From positions 8,273,076-8,337,075 of the forward strand of contig CM049309.1 in the NCBI GenBank assembly GCA_026874595.1: DNA of 64,000 bases, in the 5' to 3' direction. The first letter of the stretch is position 1. Each line of letters begins with the position of its first letter. The DNA comes from Sipunculus nudus. Taxonomy: Eukaryota; Annelida; Sipuncula; Golfingiida; Sipunculidae. Below, one piece after another: positions 1-30,375 of this stretch. The notes under the pieces are model-generated. The model saw only the letters and a program-made list of their open reading frames with translations. It was not told where the DNA came from and made no database searches. Both the position numbers and the translations under genes were made by a program.

Positions 1-193
1 TAGTTGTTGCTCTGAAAATACAGAAGAAAAACATAAATTTTCCCATGTCTGATTCCATGAGTCCCAGAAAATAAAAAGTAAAAAGAAAATAAAAACATGT
101 TAGAGGTCCAAATGAACATCAAAGAAAGGTTGTTCGCACTTTAGTAACAATAACTGTGCATTTTTTTTTGTTCACTTCCCTTATTAATGACCA

Positions 194-208
194 CCCCCCC
201 CCCCCCCC
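194..208. repeat. poly-C run
   Basis: Fifteen consecutive C bases on the plus strand. Its length is likely to vary between alleles or to be a sequencing-error site. Confidence 0.9.
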
Positions 209-1579
209 TTTAGGTCACTCTTTGTATCATTAATTCCCGACATATCCGAGGCGTGAAGTCTCGTGACAAAGTCCAGTACGACCACCGTCAGTTATAATAT
301 ATAGATAGATTAAGATCAATATAGATTAACTTATAACAGTAAAAATAAATAACGACATTGGCCTAAAAGGGTAAGCAGGATATCGAAGTCATGGAAACAC
401 CGGGCATATAACGCCGCAGCACACTAAAAAAATACACACACAAATAAAACGGCATGTCCACTTTACCAGTTTTCCAACTCCAGTAATACTTTATAGAGGA
501 AAATCGTTATCTGAGCCCCCGTTTATTTCTGCTTTAGACTTACGAAGCTATGTATAAGTTGAAGGACAATTTTCCTAACAATAATAAATACCATGCATGA
601 TATCAGGCATATATTGAATGGGCTCACGTGGGTTTGTGCACGTTCCCGTATATTTTTATTATCGGTGTTTTGTTCAATGGGTAAAGGTCGTTGGCTCTAC
701 ATGACCAAATATGTGTACATGCTGGCAGTATACCAATAATTCTAGTTGTGCATGTTTAGTTGTATATTTTTCGAAATACACTTGTACTAAAGTTTGGAAT
801 TACATTATCCATATTAAATTATACAAGAAAACAAATACATGTTTTATATATGACATATATTATTTGATTTTTATCTAATTAATTAATGGTTAATCACCAT
901 TATTACTTATTGTTATACTTTCATTATTATATTAAAATTATTTAACTGCTTATAAAATAATTATTAAATTTTAAAAATATATTTTTAGATTTTGTTATAT
1001 AGTCTGTGTACTGAATGGCACGAACAGATCGAGAAAGGCGAGTGAAAGTCGATACATTCGTTGGGATCACAGCATGATAAAAAAATGGCGAGAATAGAAC
1101 ATATAGTTTCAGCAATTTCTTGGTATTGCAGTCATATGTCAAACTACAGCCGCTGACCTGACCTGAGCGCTTGCTGGGAATATAGAAATTTTTTTTGTCA
1201 TCCCTAAATCGCCAGAATAGCTGTCCGATGTGCTTTGATATGGTCCGTTTGTTGTATGTCACATTTGTTGTATGTTGCCAGTCTTAAAATAAAATATATT
1301 CAATATACAATATGTAAATGCTTTAAAATATAGGTGGCACATATAAATTACATGTGACCAGTAAACCTATAAGTATCAGGACATTTGAAAAATCAATTGT
1401 GGAGAAATTGATAGAAGTGGTCTTATGTTCATAATACAAGTAAAATGTGTGAAAAGGTAAAATAAAATGTTAGAAAATCTAAGACAAGCATATATGAACA
1501 ATTATTATATAAAAAATAAATGTATATTCCGTTAAGTACTCTGACTGGTTTCTCCAATATTACGAGGACGTTCTTTAGC

Positions 1580-1827
1580 GTGCACTTATCAAACGAGCCT
1601 GAATCCCCGTTAAATGATAAATCTGGTTTAGTTGGGAATACATTGGGAGATTAAAGTAAGCTGGCCCGATTGAAGACCTTTTCTTAAAAATGGAGAAGTA
1701 TATATATTTACGCCCATGTGATCATGCAGGTCTGCACTGGTCAGAATAATTTATCATCCTATAGGCATAAGGTATACCTAGCCAAACCAGATTTATTATG
1801 TTTATCTGGATTCAAGCGCCTGTGCAC
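1580..1827. mobile_element. Foldback/MITE-like element with imperfect inverted repeats
   Basis: The left part carries GTGCAC (1580), then GCCTGAATCC and AAATCTGGTTTAG. The right part, read in reverse complement from 1827, gives GTGCAC, GCGCTTGAATCC and AAATCTGGTTTGG in the same order. The two arms of about 60 bp therefore form an imperfect inverted repeat around a central spacer. No coding capacity is present. A clear target-site duplication was not found, so the ends are approximate. Confidence 0.45.
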
Positions 1828-3075
1828 CAATATAATTTTAAGCGACAACGGTTTGCGTTTTTCTTAATCTTCTGACGTCGGAAAACTTTACTGAAACAAG
1901 TTGTGAACCGCATTTGAGGGAAAAATACAGGGTACGCTTTGAAATGTACTGCGTTCACAAAAAACACACACACATGAGATCACTGACGGTAGTAATGACG
2001 GACCACGGCAAACCAAAAATATGACTCCTTCCTTGTGGAGGGAAGACAAAATTATAAATTGTGAACTTTCTTCAGTATCACTAGATCAAATTTCAAGATC
2101 TATATGAAAGAGAACTTTGATATACTGGTTGGTTTGAATTTGAAAAAAAATATTTTATGTCCAGACACTATCCCTAAATGTCATCAGCTTAAAACACCCA
2201 AAGAAATCTAATTATACCACAATATATATAGTTCAATATTCTTCAAAGAAAAACATACACCATAAAAATAAGAGATAAGTTTAATTCGTACCAGCGCCTA
2301 GAATTACACGAAACTTGTATATATGCATATGAAGTATTTGGTCTCTGACGGCTTATATTTAAACTGCATCAAAAACATTAACCAACAAACTACGTAAAAT
2401 ACATAAAGGTCAACCGCTTCTGTTTTGCTCATGAAGCACGCTGTTTGACCGAACTGATTATAAAAGAAAATGACCAATTTAATCTATGGAAATAGCGTTT
2501 GCATAATATGCTCAGGTGTCTTGAGGGCACTTTTTGTGGGTGATTTAGTTTATTCAGCGGCCGCTCTCTTCAGTCCAAGAAATTCATGCTGAATTCCGTT
2601 AAAGGAGGCATGCTTGATTAACAAAATCCAAGATGTTCAGATCTACGTGTAATTTAGGTGACAAGGAGTTGTTGTCCTACAAGTAGGCCTACATGGCTAA
2701 GATTCAACACATCGTGATCTATCTGACGCTTCGGTTTTCGCAAAACACATTTTAAGAAAAGATAATTATATTCAAATGTATTGGATTGAAGCAAAATCTA
2801 AATGAAGGTGTTGCGCAGTCACGAGGTTGGGAAATTTGATGCATGATTAGAAAAGTTCTTGAAATCTTGAATGACCATCGAAACGTCGCTAAACTTTGAG
2901 TTTTAACGCCACCTGGTAAGAAAGCACTAAACTATTAACTGTAATTTTATTGAAAATGTGAAACAGTTTGGGATAATTTTAGTAATAAACAGTACTTGTG
3001 ATTAAAAGAGCTGACAAAAAGAAATCTGAGATTATAGTATATTCTCTTTGCAGCCAGGATCTTCGGAGTTCATGA

Positions 3076-3081
3076 TTTATT
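3076..3081 (-). promoter_or_regulatory. Candidate poly-A signal of the receptor gene
   Basis: TTTATT on the plus strand reads AATAAA on the minus strand, about 475 bp downstream of the receptor stop codon. It is the first exact AATAAA noticed in that direction. Position and motif only; transcript evidence is absent. Confidence 0.35.
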
Positions 3082-3555
3082 TAATATTAAAGTTTAAATA
3101 GCAAAAGGGGAAAAGGAAAATTTAAATATAAAAATAATCATATTAACCTAACAAACCTACATAAAGACAATGGAGATCAAGCATTTCTTCGACAGTTTAC
3201 AATTTATAAGGATCATACGCAAATGTGGCTAATGTAAATAAATTTACGTCTAAAAGAAAAACCCGAACGAAACAAACAATGAGGTCCGATAACCAGGTTG
3301 TAATTAATTTGTATTATTATACCTCCATTATTAACGGTTGGCCGTCACAAAGTACACGGAAGTCCCTATACGCATTTGTGGTTTGCGGATGGAAACAATG
3401 ATGATTTTTTCCACTTGGTCCAACGTTTGAGTGTCCCTAGCTGTTCATCAACGTCATCACCTGTTTTTTTTTTGTGCTCGGGGAGCTACTGTCTGCTCAC
3501 GTAAGGCAATGTTACTCTTTCCACCTTTACAGTCTCTTGAACGTTTCCACTTGGT

Positions 3556-20608
<17,053 letters not shown>

Positions 20609-20980
20609 CCCGTCAAGATCAAGATGGTTCCTTCGTAAAACCTGTTGATAGTATTAAAACCTTTGTGAACACATACAAGTATATGTGCAACATTCAGTTT
20701 CACTAAACGAAAGTTTTGGCACAGCACGTTGAAAAGAAAGCGAAAATCCTGTTACTTCGGTGAAATGTATTGGGTAATTAGATCATGCACTACAAGACAT
20801 CTGACGTGCACTGCTTGAATAGCATTGATAGAATCTATACGTTGCATATTGAGTTAATTTCTATTTGGAGTTTGTAACTATATATGATTTTGTTCCTGTG
20901 ACACGTGTTCCCATGTGTCAGTTCATATATGCGTGAAAATCGGTACAGGGTTGATTTTAACGCATAGGGTCAACCATTAA

Positions 20981-21317
20981 GGCCAAAATAAAGAAAAGGT
21001 ATGGTTCTCAGGCACTTTTTTTTCAGAAATCAAAGCGGGCGGGCTGGTTTTTTATCTTTATTTTTTTTCGGTATGTTTCGATAAAAATGTCAAATGATAA
21101 GGGAAAAGCTTGATAATAACAGATTTATGTTGCTAAACAAGTTAAAGCACTACATAACAAAGGAAATCGTACGATTTTATCTCCTTGAAAGAAATGTCCG
21201 AGCGGCTGCAGCTCATAATTGGTAAGTTTCTATTAAAAATCAAAATAAAATTTTTGATGCGGGGGTTTAAAATTGATGCGGGCGGTGCCTGAGAAGCATA
21301 CCTTTTATTTTTTGGCC
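20981..21317. mobile_element. TTAA-flanked MITE with long terminal inverted repeats
   Basis: Left end GGCCAAAATAAAGAAAAGG then TATGGTTCTCAGGCAC; right end in reverse complement GGCCAAAAAATAAAAGG then TATGCTTCTCAGGCAC. The arms are about 35 bp, nearly perfect. TTAA flanks the left end and TAA the right, consistent with a TTAA target (Kolobok or piggyBac type). At 337 bp with no transposase it is non-autonomous. Confidence 0.82.
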
Positions 21318-24303
21318 TAACTCAGGGATTGTTAGTAAAATAACGTATATTCTGCATCATTTTTTTAAAGTTCTACTACATCCACAAAACAAATGTATAC
21401 CTCTTTTAGTCTGCGCATAAACGCATATAACCTCACATGGAGACATAGCTTTTTTCACGCATATACGCATATATACAAATACGCGCACATGGAATCAGAA
21501 CTAAGCGCTTTTGTGGACATATGAAAAACATGCCGTGGAAGCAGTTATATTCGATATATATGCTCAAGCATATTACAGCACTTTATTGTTGAAATGGAAA
21601 ATAGTAAAAATGAATATCGATAGACACCGAAGCAGGTTTCAACACTACCACAAAACATTCTCTCGGATATGATGAAACCAGGCTTGGTTAGAAACATTAT
21701 AACACTATAAAAGTCATTATATGTTCAAGATATAAGTTGAAATGCTTAAACCATGGACAACATCGAAATAGATATAACACATGTTAGGTGTATACCTGCA
21801 AGGCTTAAAAAGAAAATGAATGTAGACTATATCCAACGAAATCGCTTAACAATAGCGATCAAATATTCGCCAGAACATTTTCCCCCAGTGACATGTCCAC
21901 GGTTTAATATTATGTAAAATGCTTGCATGAAAGTATAAAGGTTTTCTGTCCATCAATTTTTTTTCAAAAAGCCTAAAAGTAAAGTCTTCAATCTTGGTCA
22001 AAATGTCCTGCATGGCCAAGGAAAGAAAGCATTTCTATATCGGTCACATTTTATGCTAGGCAGATCTGGTTAAATGTATATGGGACAGCTTTTCAGGAGT
22101 TTTTATAGACACAGTTGTAAGTCTCGTCAAACCTCGTCACGTTTGGCGTCAAATGAGAATATACGATATTTGGCAAGAACGGTTATACCTCGGTCACTGT
22201 TTTATGCTAGAGAGGTCTAGTTTTTTTAGTTAGATAGCTGATGTCATATGGTCTCTGTCTGCTGGAAAGGGCTGTCGACTATGTCACGGTTATCTGGTCA
22301 AGTCTGGTCAGTCTTTCTATACTGAGCTCGCACTGGAGCACAACGATGGAAACGATTTTTTTTTTACAAAATCAAATTGATAAAAACTGATGTAGAATTC
22401 AAACGATGAAGCCCAGCAAACCACATCGAATGTATAATATAAGCTGCCTTGTGGTTTTATGAAACCGTCAAGCCCTTTTTTATTTCCTCGTTTAATATTC
22501 GGGGAAAACTAATCATTATCTCAAAAGATAAACAACCGTATTTAAGTAGATAAATTATACATTTTACAATGAATAGTAGCATAGCTGTCTTTGTAGGGGT
22601 CTCTGAGCATATTGTTTTAGCATGATTAACAGACCGTTTGTACCTGCCAAGTAGAGAGGAGTAAGATCCTAAATAAAAGGTTGTACACCGTATGAGAAAT
22701 CTGTAGACGAAGAAAGCACTTGTAGTACGTATTATCAAGCAGTGGCGTCATCGAGGGTTTGGGGAGGACTCGCGGGCGTGGGAGGATAATCAAAGTAGTG
22801 ACAACCTTGTTGTAAAAACAGAAATGGAACCAAAGTCTATAATTCTAATTTATAATTATACTAATGTATTTAATTTACCGATATGTAAATTAACTCCCTG
22901 AGTATAAGGTGGATGATTATATTGACCATCCACCCTAGCTGTAAGGTGCGTGTGTGTATGTGTGTGCATGGGGTACCTGTTTTGACGCACCTGGTATTAA
23001 GCATCACGACTTTGGGAGGTTTCGTCTGAACCAATGAGAGAAGGCTAAAAATATAAGCTTAATTATGCGCAGGCCAGTGAACCACGAAAAATCTCCAGAT
23101 GCAGTTTCTGATTTAACACCTGCATTATCTGATGATAAGTTGGATAAATGAGCAAATAGGTATTGTGAAGAGAATGAAAAAGCCTTGATGATTGGTGACA
23201 TAAGTGTTTTAGGTTATATTTGTAAATAAAAAGGGTTATTTGGATAAACTAGGTGTGCATGTACCGAACAAGGAAAGTCTGGGAAAATCATCAAATATTA
23301 TAAATTGAAAAGTAAATACGCATAGGCCCAACACACAATTTTATGCATATTGGTGCTAGCGACTCGTCTGATCTTGGCTATAATGGAATAAAATGAGCTT
23401 GATTAGTGCAAGTGAGTGTCTAAAGACTGCACTTGTTACCTCTTCGTGAATGAATAGATTTTAAGATTTCTTTTTCAGTGTACCTAGCGGTGCACCAACA
23501 ACATGCGACCTGTGACATCCGGGTTTTAGTGTGTACGCAGAATTTCAGTTTCGAAAACTGGGAGAAATAAACCAGTCAGGATTCATTAAGGGCAATACGA
23601 TCAAAAGTACCCTGAGAAAACATTCAATGCATGGGAGAACATATCTGCGGAGATAGTTTGGTGGTTTAGATCTAATAACGTTTTTGTGGACCACGCCCAA
23701 AGCATTATATTATTGTAGAATAAAACGAACCTGAGTTGTAACCAATTTTCCTGAGTGAACTTAAAAAGGAAAAGAACTTTCCAATTTAAGTTACCTACTT
23801 TATACCTCTGTGACAGAGGTATGGTAAGGCTGTAGCAGTGACTGTCAGTGGCTGACTTCCTGCACGAGGACACTCAGATACCTGTCTCTGTTGTTATTTT
23901 ATAAAAAGAATAAAAAATTTATAATATATGTTTCTAGTGTTTAACAGGTTTAAATTATAAATTATACCATCTTTGTTGATACAGCCTAAATGTGAATGTT
24001 TTAAATGATCTTTATCTTCCAGCCAATGTGATCATTTTTCACTGTTTGAATGTTAGAAAATTTAACGTATGTATTCTTGATTTAAAAACTACTGCAGGGT
24101 ATTGCGTTTGATGTATGGGTGGTATAAATAACCTAATATATTGTAAACTATATCCGTGTGAAAGTATTGCTGTAATGGAAATTAAATTAACTAGCATTCA
24201 ACCGATACCCACTGCACATAAGGTATAATCGACTTTCAATAAGATTTATTTTTTTTTATATAGTTCTTATATTTTCGGTTACAGTGACTCAGTGGTTAAC
24301 AGG

Positions 24304-24560
24304 TTAAAGGGGCCTATTCCGTTATCTGTCGTCTATTAACTAAAGATATCCACATAAAAATTTTATTTACAGAATAGGTCAGAAAACGCCGATCCCACCG
24401 CTCAAAGGCTGTTGCCAGCAAGACAGACGAACCACTTTTGCAAATGGCGTTTTGCAAATAGGGAGCTTTCAGCTTCCACACATATATAACCTACCATCCA
24501 CCTTATGGACATGACGCATGTCCCCTGTTTACGTACAACAGGCTCATACATCCATAACGG
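24304..24560 (+). repeat. Dispersed repeat, copy 2
   Basis: Starts TTAAAGGGGCCTATTCCG and is colinear, with gaps, to 7250-7596 in the receptor gene. Same strand, diverged. Unidentified family. Confidence 0.5.
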
Positions 24561-26479
24561 AGGCATTATGAGAACTTTTCTTTACAGCAATTACACAGAT
24601 TCATTAATAATAAGCCAGTAAGCCAGAAATCACATAAATACTAAAGAAAAGGTACGTGAATTGCTTACTTTAAGTATAATTAACATACACCCTTGTAGAT
24701 CATCAAGAAACGACACACACACATACTAAACAAACAGGAAATCCCTAGCTCACTTAAACCAGATGTGTATTTATGTCTTGAGGTACGTGTATAAGCAATA
24801 TATAAAGAGAAAATAATTACTGTATCTGGTGACAGATCTACGCAAACCTGAACTAGGCCAGAAGAATTTTCTGAGCCAGCATTATTCCAGGAATCTTTTA
24901 TAACAGAATTATTGGCATGCAACAGTTTTCTTTACTTCACACTATATACTTTTTCATAAAATCGATTACTTACCTGCAACTTCCCAAGAATCTTCACCGA
25001 TGGGCCATCACATTAACATGTGAAGGTCTGCCACAAGTATACAAGGCACAGGTATACATCATACTTTATGCCTCACTGAAGACGACGCGGTCCGCTGAAA
25101 CAGGGTGTTACTTCCTTGTCACTGTTATTACACGTGTGTAAGTAAGGAGGACATATGAAGGATAACACCACCTTTACATTTTATTTGTTACACAACCTTT
25201 GCTAGTGTTATTAATTTTCGGGGCTCGGGTTCTGAACTAGTCACTAGATATTCCAAAAATGGAAAATGCTGTGTTTGGGTCCTGTGAGTCATTATTTTGG
25301 GATTGGGAAAATGAAAGAGAATCCGTCGGTCTCACTCTTTCCTAAACATCACCTCAAGAACTGTTTTGGAATAGCCTTGACATTTTGCAGGAACGCCACC
25401 GGCTAAGCCCAGACATTCCATCCACATTTTACATACACCAATGGGGATCTGCATAAATAAATACGTTGTCTGTATATATGCATGTATGCCTGTATTTTCT
25501 GCCTTTTATAATGTATGTACATGGGTATGGGCGAATGTATGTGCTCACGAGCTATAATAGCCTAATAGCCCAGTTCCTACATTAAACTGGTTCCATAACT
25601 ACGAAGTACAATCGCTGTAAAGGCTGGGAACTAAGGTTTTTGTCTTTATATCACAGCCTCTTTTACATGACAACTGAAATATTTTAACCAGCTAAATGGA
25701 TGGAATACGAAATGCCAATGTCAGTATTATACACATTTAAAACAACAGCCTCAACCCATTGCCTTGGCATTTGGTATTTATTGATTACTGAATATCTGCA
25801 GAGAACAGTTTTCACGCTATGGGTGTCACCTTTTAAAGTGAATCGCAAATACCAAGTCTTGCAATTTGCCTCACAATATACCTTTTTAGCAGCGATGTGA
25901 AAGTTGTGTCTAACTGATGGGGCCAACAGTAACTTTAAAGACGTAAACCGCAACTTCTCTCTGGCGTGATGAGAAAAGGGTTCAATGCATATTAATCTTA
26001 TTTGAATAAAAGGTTTATCCCAGTTTATTTTAATCTTTTAGTCATGCTGATTTATATAGCGAAGGTTTTCACAAGTGCTAGAGTTAGAACTTCCAAATCA
26101 GCATACATACAGTTCCCAACGAGGTCTCTCATGGAAACCTGATATTAATTTGTATGGCCTGACCGTACAGTCTGTGAACCATACCCAGCGCACGCTTCTG
26201 GTCAACGGGACTATTGGATCGAAGAATGGCGGCCAGAACTAATTATACTTTTACGGTCCTCATTCACGCTGCAAATCTAATTGACGGACAGCAACACAAA
26301 AATTCAGACACGTATCCTCACAGGTAAGAAAGAAGACGTTACTTGTGCTATAAAGTAGCTCTCAATTTGACACATGGCAATATATAAAATATATACAATA
26401 ACAACAATAGTATAGTATTAATACAATGAAAGCACAACAAAGTCTCTGGGATGCCCTATAACACAAATAAATACCTTAG

Positions 26480-27449
26480 ACCCCCGTCACACGAGAAGGC
26501 GATCTCGCTGCGATCACCGAATTGGGGCAGATCGCCATAGAGCGCAGCTAGAGTGGCCTTAAGTTTTCATGAGCTTCGTAGGAGCGAGATAGTGTCGCCT
26601 TTGGTCGTCATATGGTCACCATGAACGCCATGAGTGGCGACCAGTTTTGAACATGAACAAAATTTCCGCTGCGGGGTCGCCGCGGATTAAAAGCGCAGTC
26701 AGACCGGAATTCGATCACCATCAGTGTCCAAGCAGCGCAGTACCAGCTTCCTGACAGCGCAGGTCGATCGCCAGTAAACATGGTAGCATCGGCCTTCCCG
26801 TTCCACGGCCCTGGCTCAGCACACTTACAACCCCATCACACGAGAAGGCGATCTCGCTGCGATCACCGAATCGGGGCAGAGTGGCTTTATGTTTTCATGA
26901 GCTTCGTAGGAGCGAGATAGTGTCGCCTTGGGTCGTCATATGGTCACCTTGAACGCCATGAGTGGCGACCAGTTTTGAACATGGACAAAATTTCCGCCGC
27001 GGGGTCGTCGTGGATTTAAAGCGCACTCAGATCGGAATTTGACCGCCATCAGTGTTCCAGCAGCGCAGTACCAGCTTCCTGACAACGCAGGTCGATCGCC
27101 AGTAAACATGGTAGCATCGGTCTATCTGTTACGCTTCGCTGCCCCAACACACAGTTACGCCGCCGCTATCGAGACCTCGGTGACCCTAGTGAGCTCTTTT
27201 CACGCTTCGCACGGTGCTGCCACTGCGCTTATGACGTCAGAGGTGCGCTCTCTCTACGCCCAGTTCGATTCGACGTGTGCTGGCGTCTGCGCTCTGACGA
27301 AGCTCGCGGTGCCAGCACACGTCGTGTCAGCGGGGTGAGAGCGGCATTGCTGTCATACTTGGAGGGTTTTTCCGATGTTGAGGGCGACCAACGGCGATCC
27401 ACTAGGTCGCCGTGGTCGCCCTAAGGTCTTCATCTAGTGTGATGGGGCC
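26480..27449. mobile_element. GC-rich TTAA-type inverted-repeat element with internal tandem duplication
   Basis: The left end ACCCCCGTCACACGAG and the right end in reverse complement GGCCCCATCACACTAG form a terminal inverted repeat of about 15 bp, flanked by TTAG on the left and TTAA on the right. Inside, a block starting TCACACGAGAAGGCGATCTC at 26487 is repeated at 26836; both copies run through CCAGCTTCCTGACA and ATCGCCAGTAAACATGGTAG. The second copy lacks about 20 bp. GC-rich composition contrasts with the AT-rich surroundings. No transposase is visible. Confidence 0.65.
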
Positions 27450-30143
27450 TTAACTGAAGTCCAGTCCCATTCGGCAGTCACAAGATGATCGTAGCAATTC
27501 TCAGTTAAAAAATAAAAGTCCGGCTCAAAGTTTAACAAAAGCTCTCGGTGGCTCACAAAAGTGGCAGGTCCGCCGACGGATAACGATATTAAGTCCACAT
27601 GTTTTGCAGTTGGAAGGTAACAACAGCCAGGATCCTGTATAAAAAAATAAATCAGCGAGTTTCGCGTATTACTCCCTTTTACAGGGCGGTACAAGTCCCT
27701 GGACCAGTTCTGTTATGTGCTGTTGTGCGCGTTTCTTGTGTTTTCTTGTGTTGTCTTTTGTCCAGAGCAAAGGACATGGCACTGCTTGGTAGCTTAAAAC
27801 AAACAATGACGACCGGGGTCGCCAAAACGTCCAGCCCACACGGGGAGATCCATGCGGGGGACAACAATCAAGGTCGCGAGACGGCCTGAGTCGCAACAAT
27901 ACTAATATATTACTGTTTCATTCATTAAACTCCCTTAGAATGAGCATCATGTAAAGAGCACTCTAAATGGGCAACTAGAATGCCATGATATGTATAGATT
28001 CTTTCAGGACAAAGATATTGCATATTATTTCTAAGTTTCCATGATTTTCAATAATCTTCAGCAAACTCTCTTAGTGGGAACTGTTGAAAATTTTTGTTAA
28101 AGATACAAATAAAGCTTGAAAAGATATGGATGTAAGTGTAAATATAAATAGTGTCAGAATTAGTCGGAAATAAAAAATATGTAAAAAATGTAAACAGTAA
28201 GGGGTTAAATTAAATCAAAAAAGTAATAACAAGAATGTGTGATATGGCTTACACTGCCTCTCCTACGCCTCTCACTGGGACTGAGGGTGAACCTCCCTGT
28301 ACATCGGGAGCCCAGTTCCAGCATTTTTATCAGGATCTCCCCTGCATTGTTGGATATAGTACTCACAAAGGTTTTTAAGATATTAATGATTGTTCTTTTC
28401 TGCTTCACATTATTAAGGAATACATAAAAAACCTCATATGGGGCGGCTATAGGGGTCGCTGTGCATATATAATAATTTCGTAAATACGACAATAGGACAC
28501 TTGAAATCCAAAAGGGAATGACCACCAGTGACCCATTATAGTTGTTATGACGTACCCTGAAGTTAATCGATATACATGTCATTAAATGGCAAGCACAAAT
28601 GCCAAAACGTGTGGATCGTCGGGCTAAGGTATATGTTGCCCATATACAGCACCTTTCTGATAATTAATTTCTTGAACAAAGGACAATGAATTACGGTCAT
28701 AACCTTTTTCATTGATAACAAAATTGTCCATCAGCGCCATCTCGTGTTCAAGCAGGAAACTTTCACTGCCATTTGAGAATAGTTTAGTTAATTACTAGAA
28801 TGCTCTTCATTCGAGGTCACAAGATCAAAGGTCAACGTCATAAAACTATCTTTTTAACAGGCTTCTGAATACATTTGAAGCCAACCTTTTCATCCCAAAT
28901 CTTAAATTCCATCTTTCACATTTGGCTCCATGGCCACTGCGCAGACTCGGACTCACAAGAGTACGACTCTACTGTTAAAGGGTTGTTGGAGTCAAAATCT
29001 GACAACCACAATGCACCTTGACTTCTATATACACCAGCGGCGTAGGTAGAAATCCAGTGAAGAGGACAATGGAGTCCGTAAATGTGTTGAATAAGATTTT
29101 TCAAGGCAAATAATATTAACATGGGTGCTTTTGTGGTAAGGACTTTATGGAAAAGGTTATATTTTTAAGCATGCGCATGTGAAATATAAACGGTTGTTTC
29201 CTTGAAATGTAACAAATTCTGATTTTGAGACAAATAGTTCCTGCCGTCCCACAGTGCCCAAACAAAAGAGGGTTCGTTTTGAGTAGAAACGACATCTGCC
29301 GGAAGGGTGATTTGGCTCATCTACCCGTAGGGGTATAACTCTATGCATAATTTTTAGGTCACAAGGACAAGGGTCAAGGTCAAAGGACCCATAAACATAT
29401 CCCTATGGACAATTTCAGCTAAGCGTCGAAACACATGGATCTCCAGTTTTGATTTTTTGTTGTTGGGGGTAAGGATGTAATTTAACGCGATCTCAAGAGA
29501 AACATGCATTCTAATATCGCATAAATTTACAAATGAAACAAGACAAGTTTATATCAAGGCGTACTTTACATTGTAGACAGCACAAGTATGAATATGTTTC
29601 ACGGTTGAAGATGTGCTGTATGTATAGCGGAATCTATAGGAGAAACAATGGGAACACAGGGCAGTTGATTATGACTGAAATGATGATTTGTGTGTTGTGC
29701 ACTACATCAACCTCATTCAAAGCTGATCAAGACAAACTAAAAGGACAACGTATTCATAAAGTGAATTTATTGGGTAACGCAACAAGAATATCAACTTCAC
29801 GAAATACAAAAAAGCACCTGATTTATATAAAACGTATACACTTCAAATACAATAAATACAATATGTTTTGTACATAATAAGGGTGCATGGTCTATTTGTA
29901 TGAATATATAATTCGACGAATGTATGCATGTAAACAGGAATTCATCCCAAAGTTTTTACCACATATATCTATTTTTTATTAATCTATTTTACCCAAACGG
30001 ATTCAATTTAATTGGCCGAACATTACTATTAAATGTTTATATAAAACAATTCAATAAATTCATTAATGTTTCAAATAAAATATGCAGCTATATTTGATAA
30101 AATTGACTTGGTATTTTAGATTTCGCAGAACCCTCAGTTCTTT

Positions 30144-30153
30144 TTTATTTATT
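30144..30153 (-). promoter_or_regulatory. Candidate poly-A signals of the Tctex1-type gene
   Basis: TTTATTTATT on the plus strand reads as two overlapping AATAAA motifs on the minus strand, about 225 bp after the stop codon of the dynein light chain frame. Confidence 0.4.
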
Positions 30154-30375
30154 CCGGGTTGTCAAAAGGGGGGTTGAGTAGCCTCCCTCCCCCACCCCCC
30201 CACCGCCACCCCGATGACCCCACACACAATATCTTCCAATGGATACCAGAACACGTATTCACGGTATTCGTTTGATAGACCTGGTTATTTTTACAAATAT
30301 TATTATTTAATCTCTGATGAATGTGTGATGGGATAAACAGATTTCATAGACGAAAGCAATGCTTAGAAAAAAAAA

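Larger units (their letters stand above)
1..3075. other. AT-rich flank, no gene recognised
   Basis: No open frame here has codon-like composition, recognisable domains or paired splice sites. The only structured items are a poly-C run at 194-208 and a foldback-like element at about 1580-1827, both listed separately. The stretch lies downstream of the 3' end of the minus-strand receptor gene. Confidence 0.5.
20609..30143. other. Intergenic stretch without a confident gene
   Basis: Between the start of the receptor gene and the 3' end of the dynein light chain gene I recognise only repeats (20981-21317, 24304-24560, 26480-27449). Short open frames here lack domain patterns. A weakly exon-like stretch at 28253-28341 is discussed under rejected items. 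Confidence 0.5.

Noticed and set aside
942-1262. 106-codon minus-strand frame
   Set aside because: AT-rich, no domain pattern, no splice partner; length is expected by chance in this composition.
27450-27640. Minus-strand frame with KHVDLISLSVGGPATFVSHR then ELLLNFEPDF after a TTTTTTTATACAG acceptor
   Set aside because: It is codon-like and weakly reminiscent of a BTB-type start, but isolated, abutting a transposable element, and without further exons. Not enough to call.
28253-28341. Exon-like minus-strand stretch reading EILIKMLELGSRCTGRFTLS then PSERRRRGS, with a GTAAGC donor
   Set aside because: The acceptor (AACAATGCAG) has a poor pyrimidine tract, no phase-matched neighbouring exons were found, and no domain is recognised. 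It could be part of an unseen gene.
29533-29877. 114-codon plus-strand frame
   Set aside because: Lys/Ile/Asn-rich composition typical of AT-rich DNA, no homology recognised.
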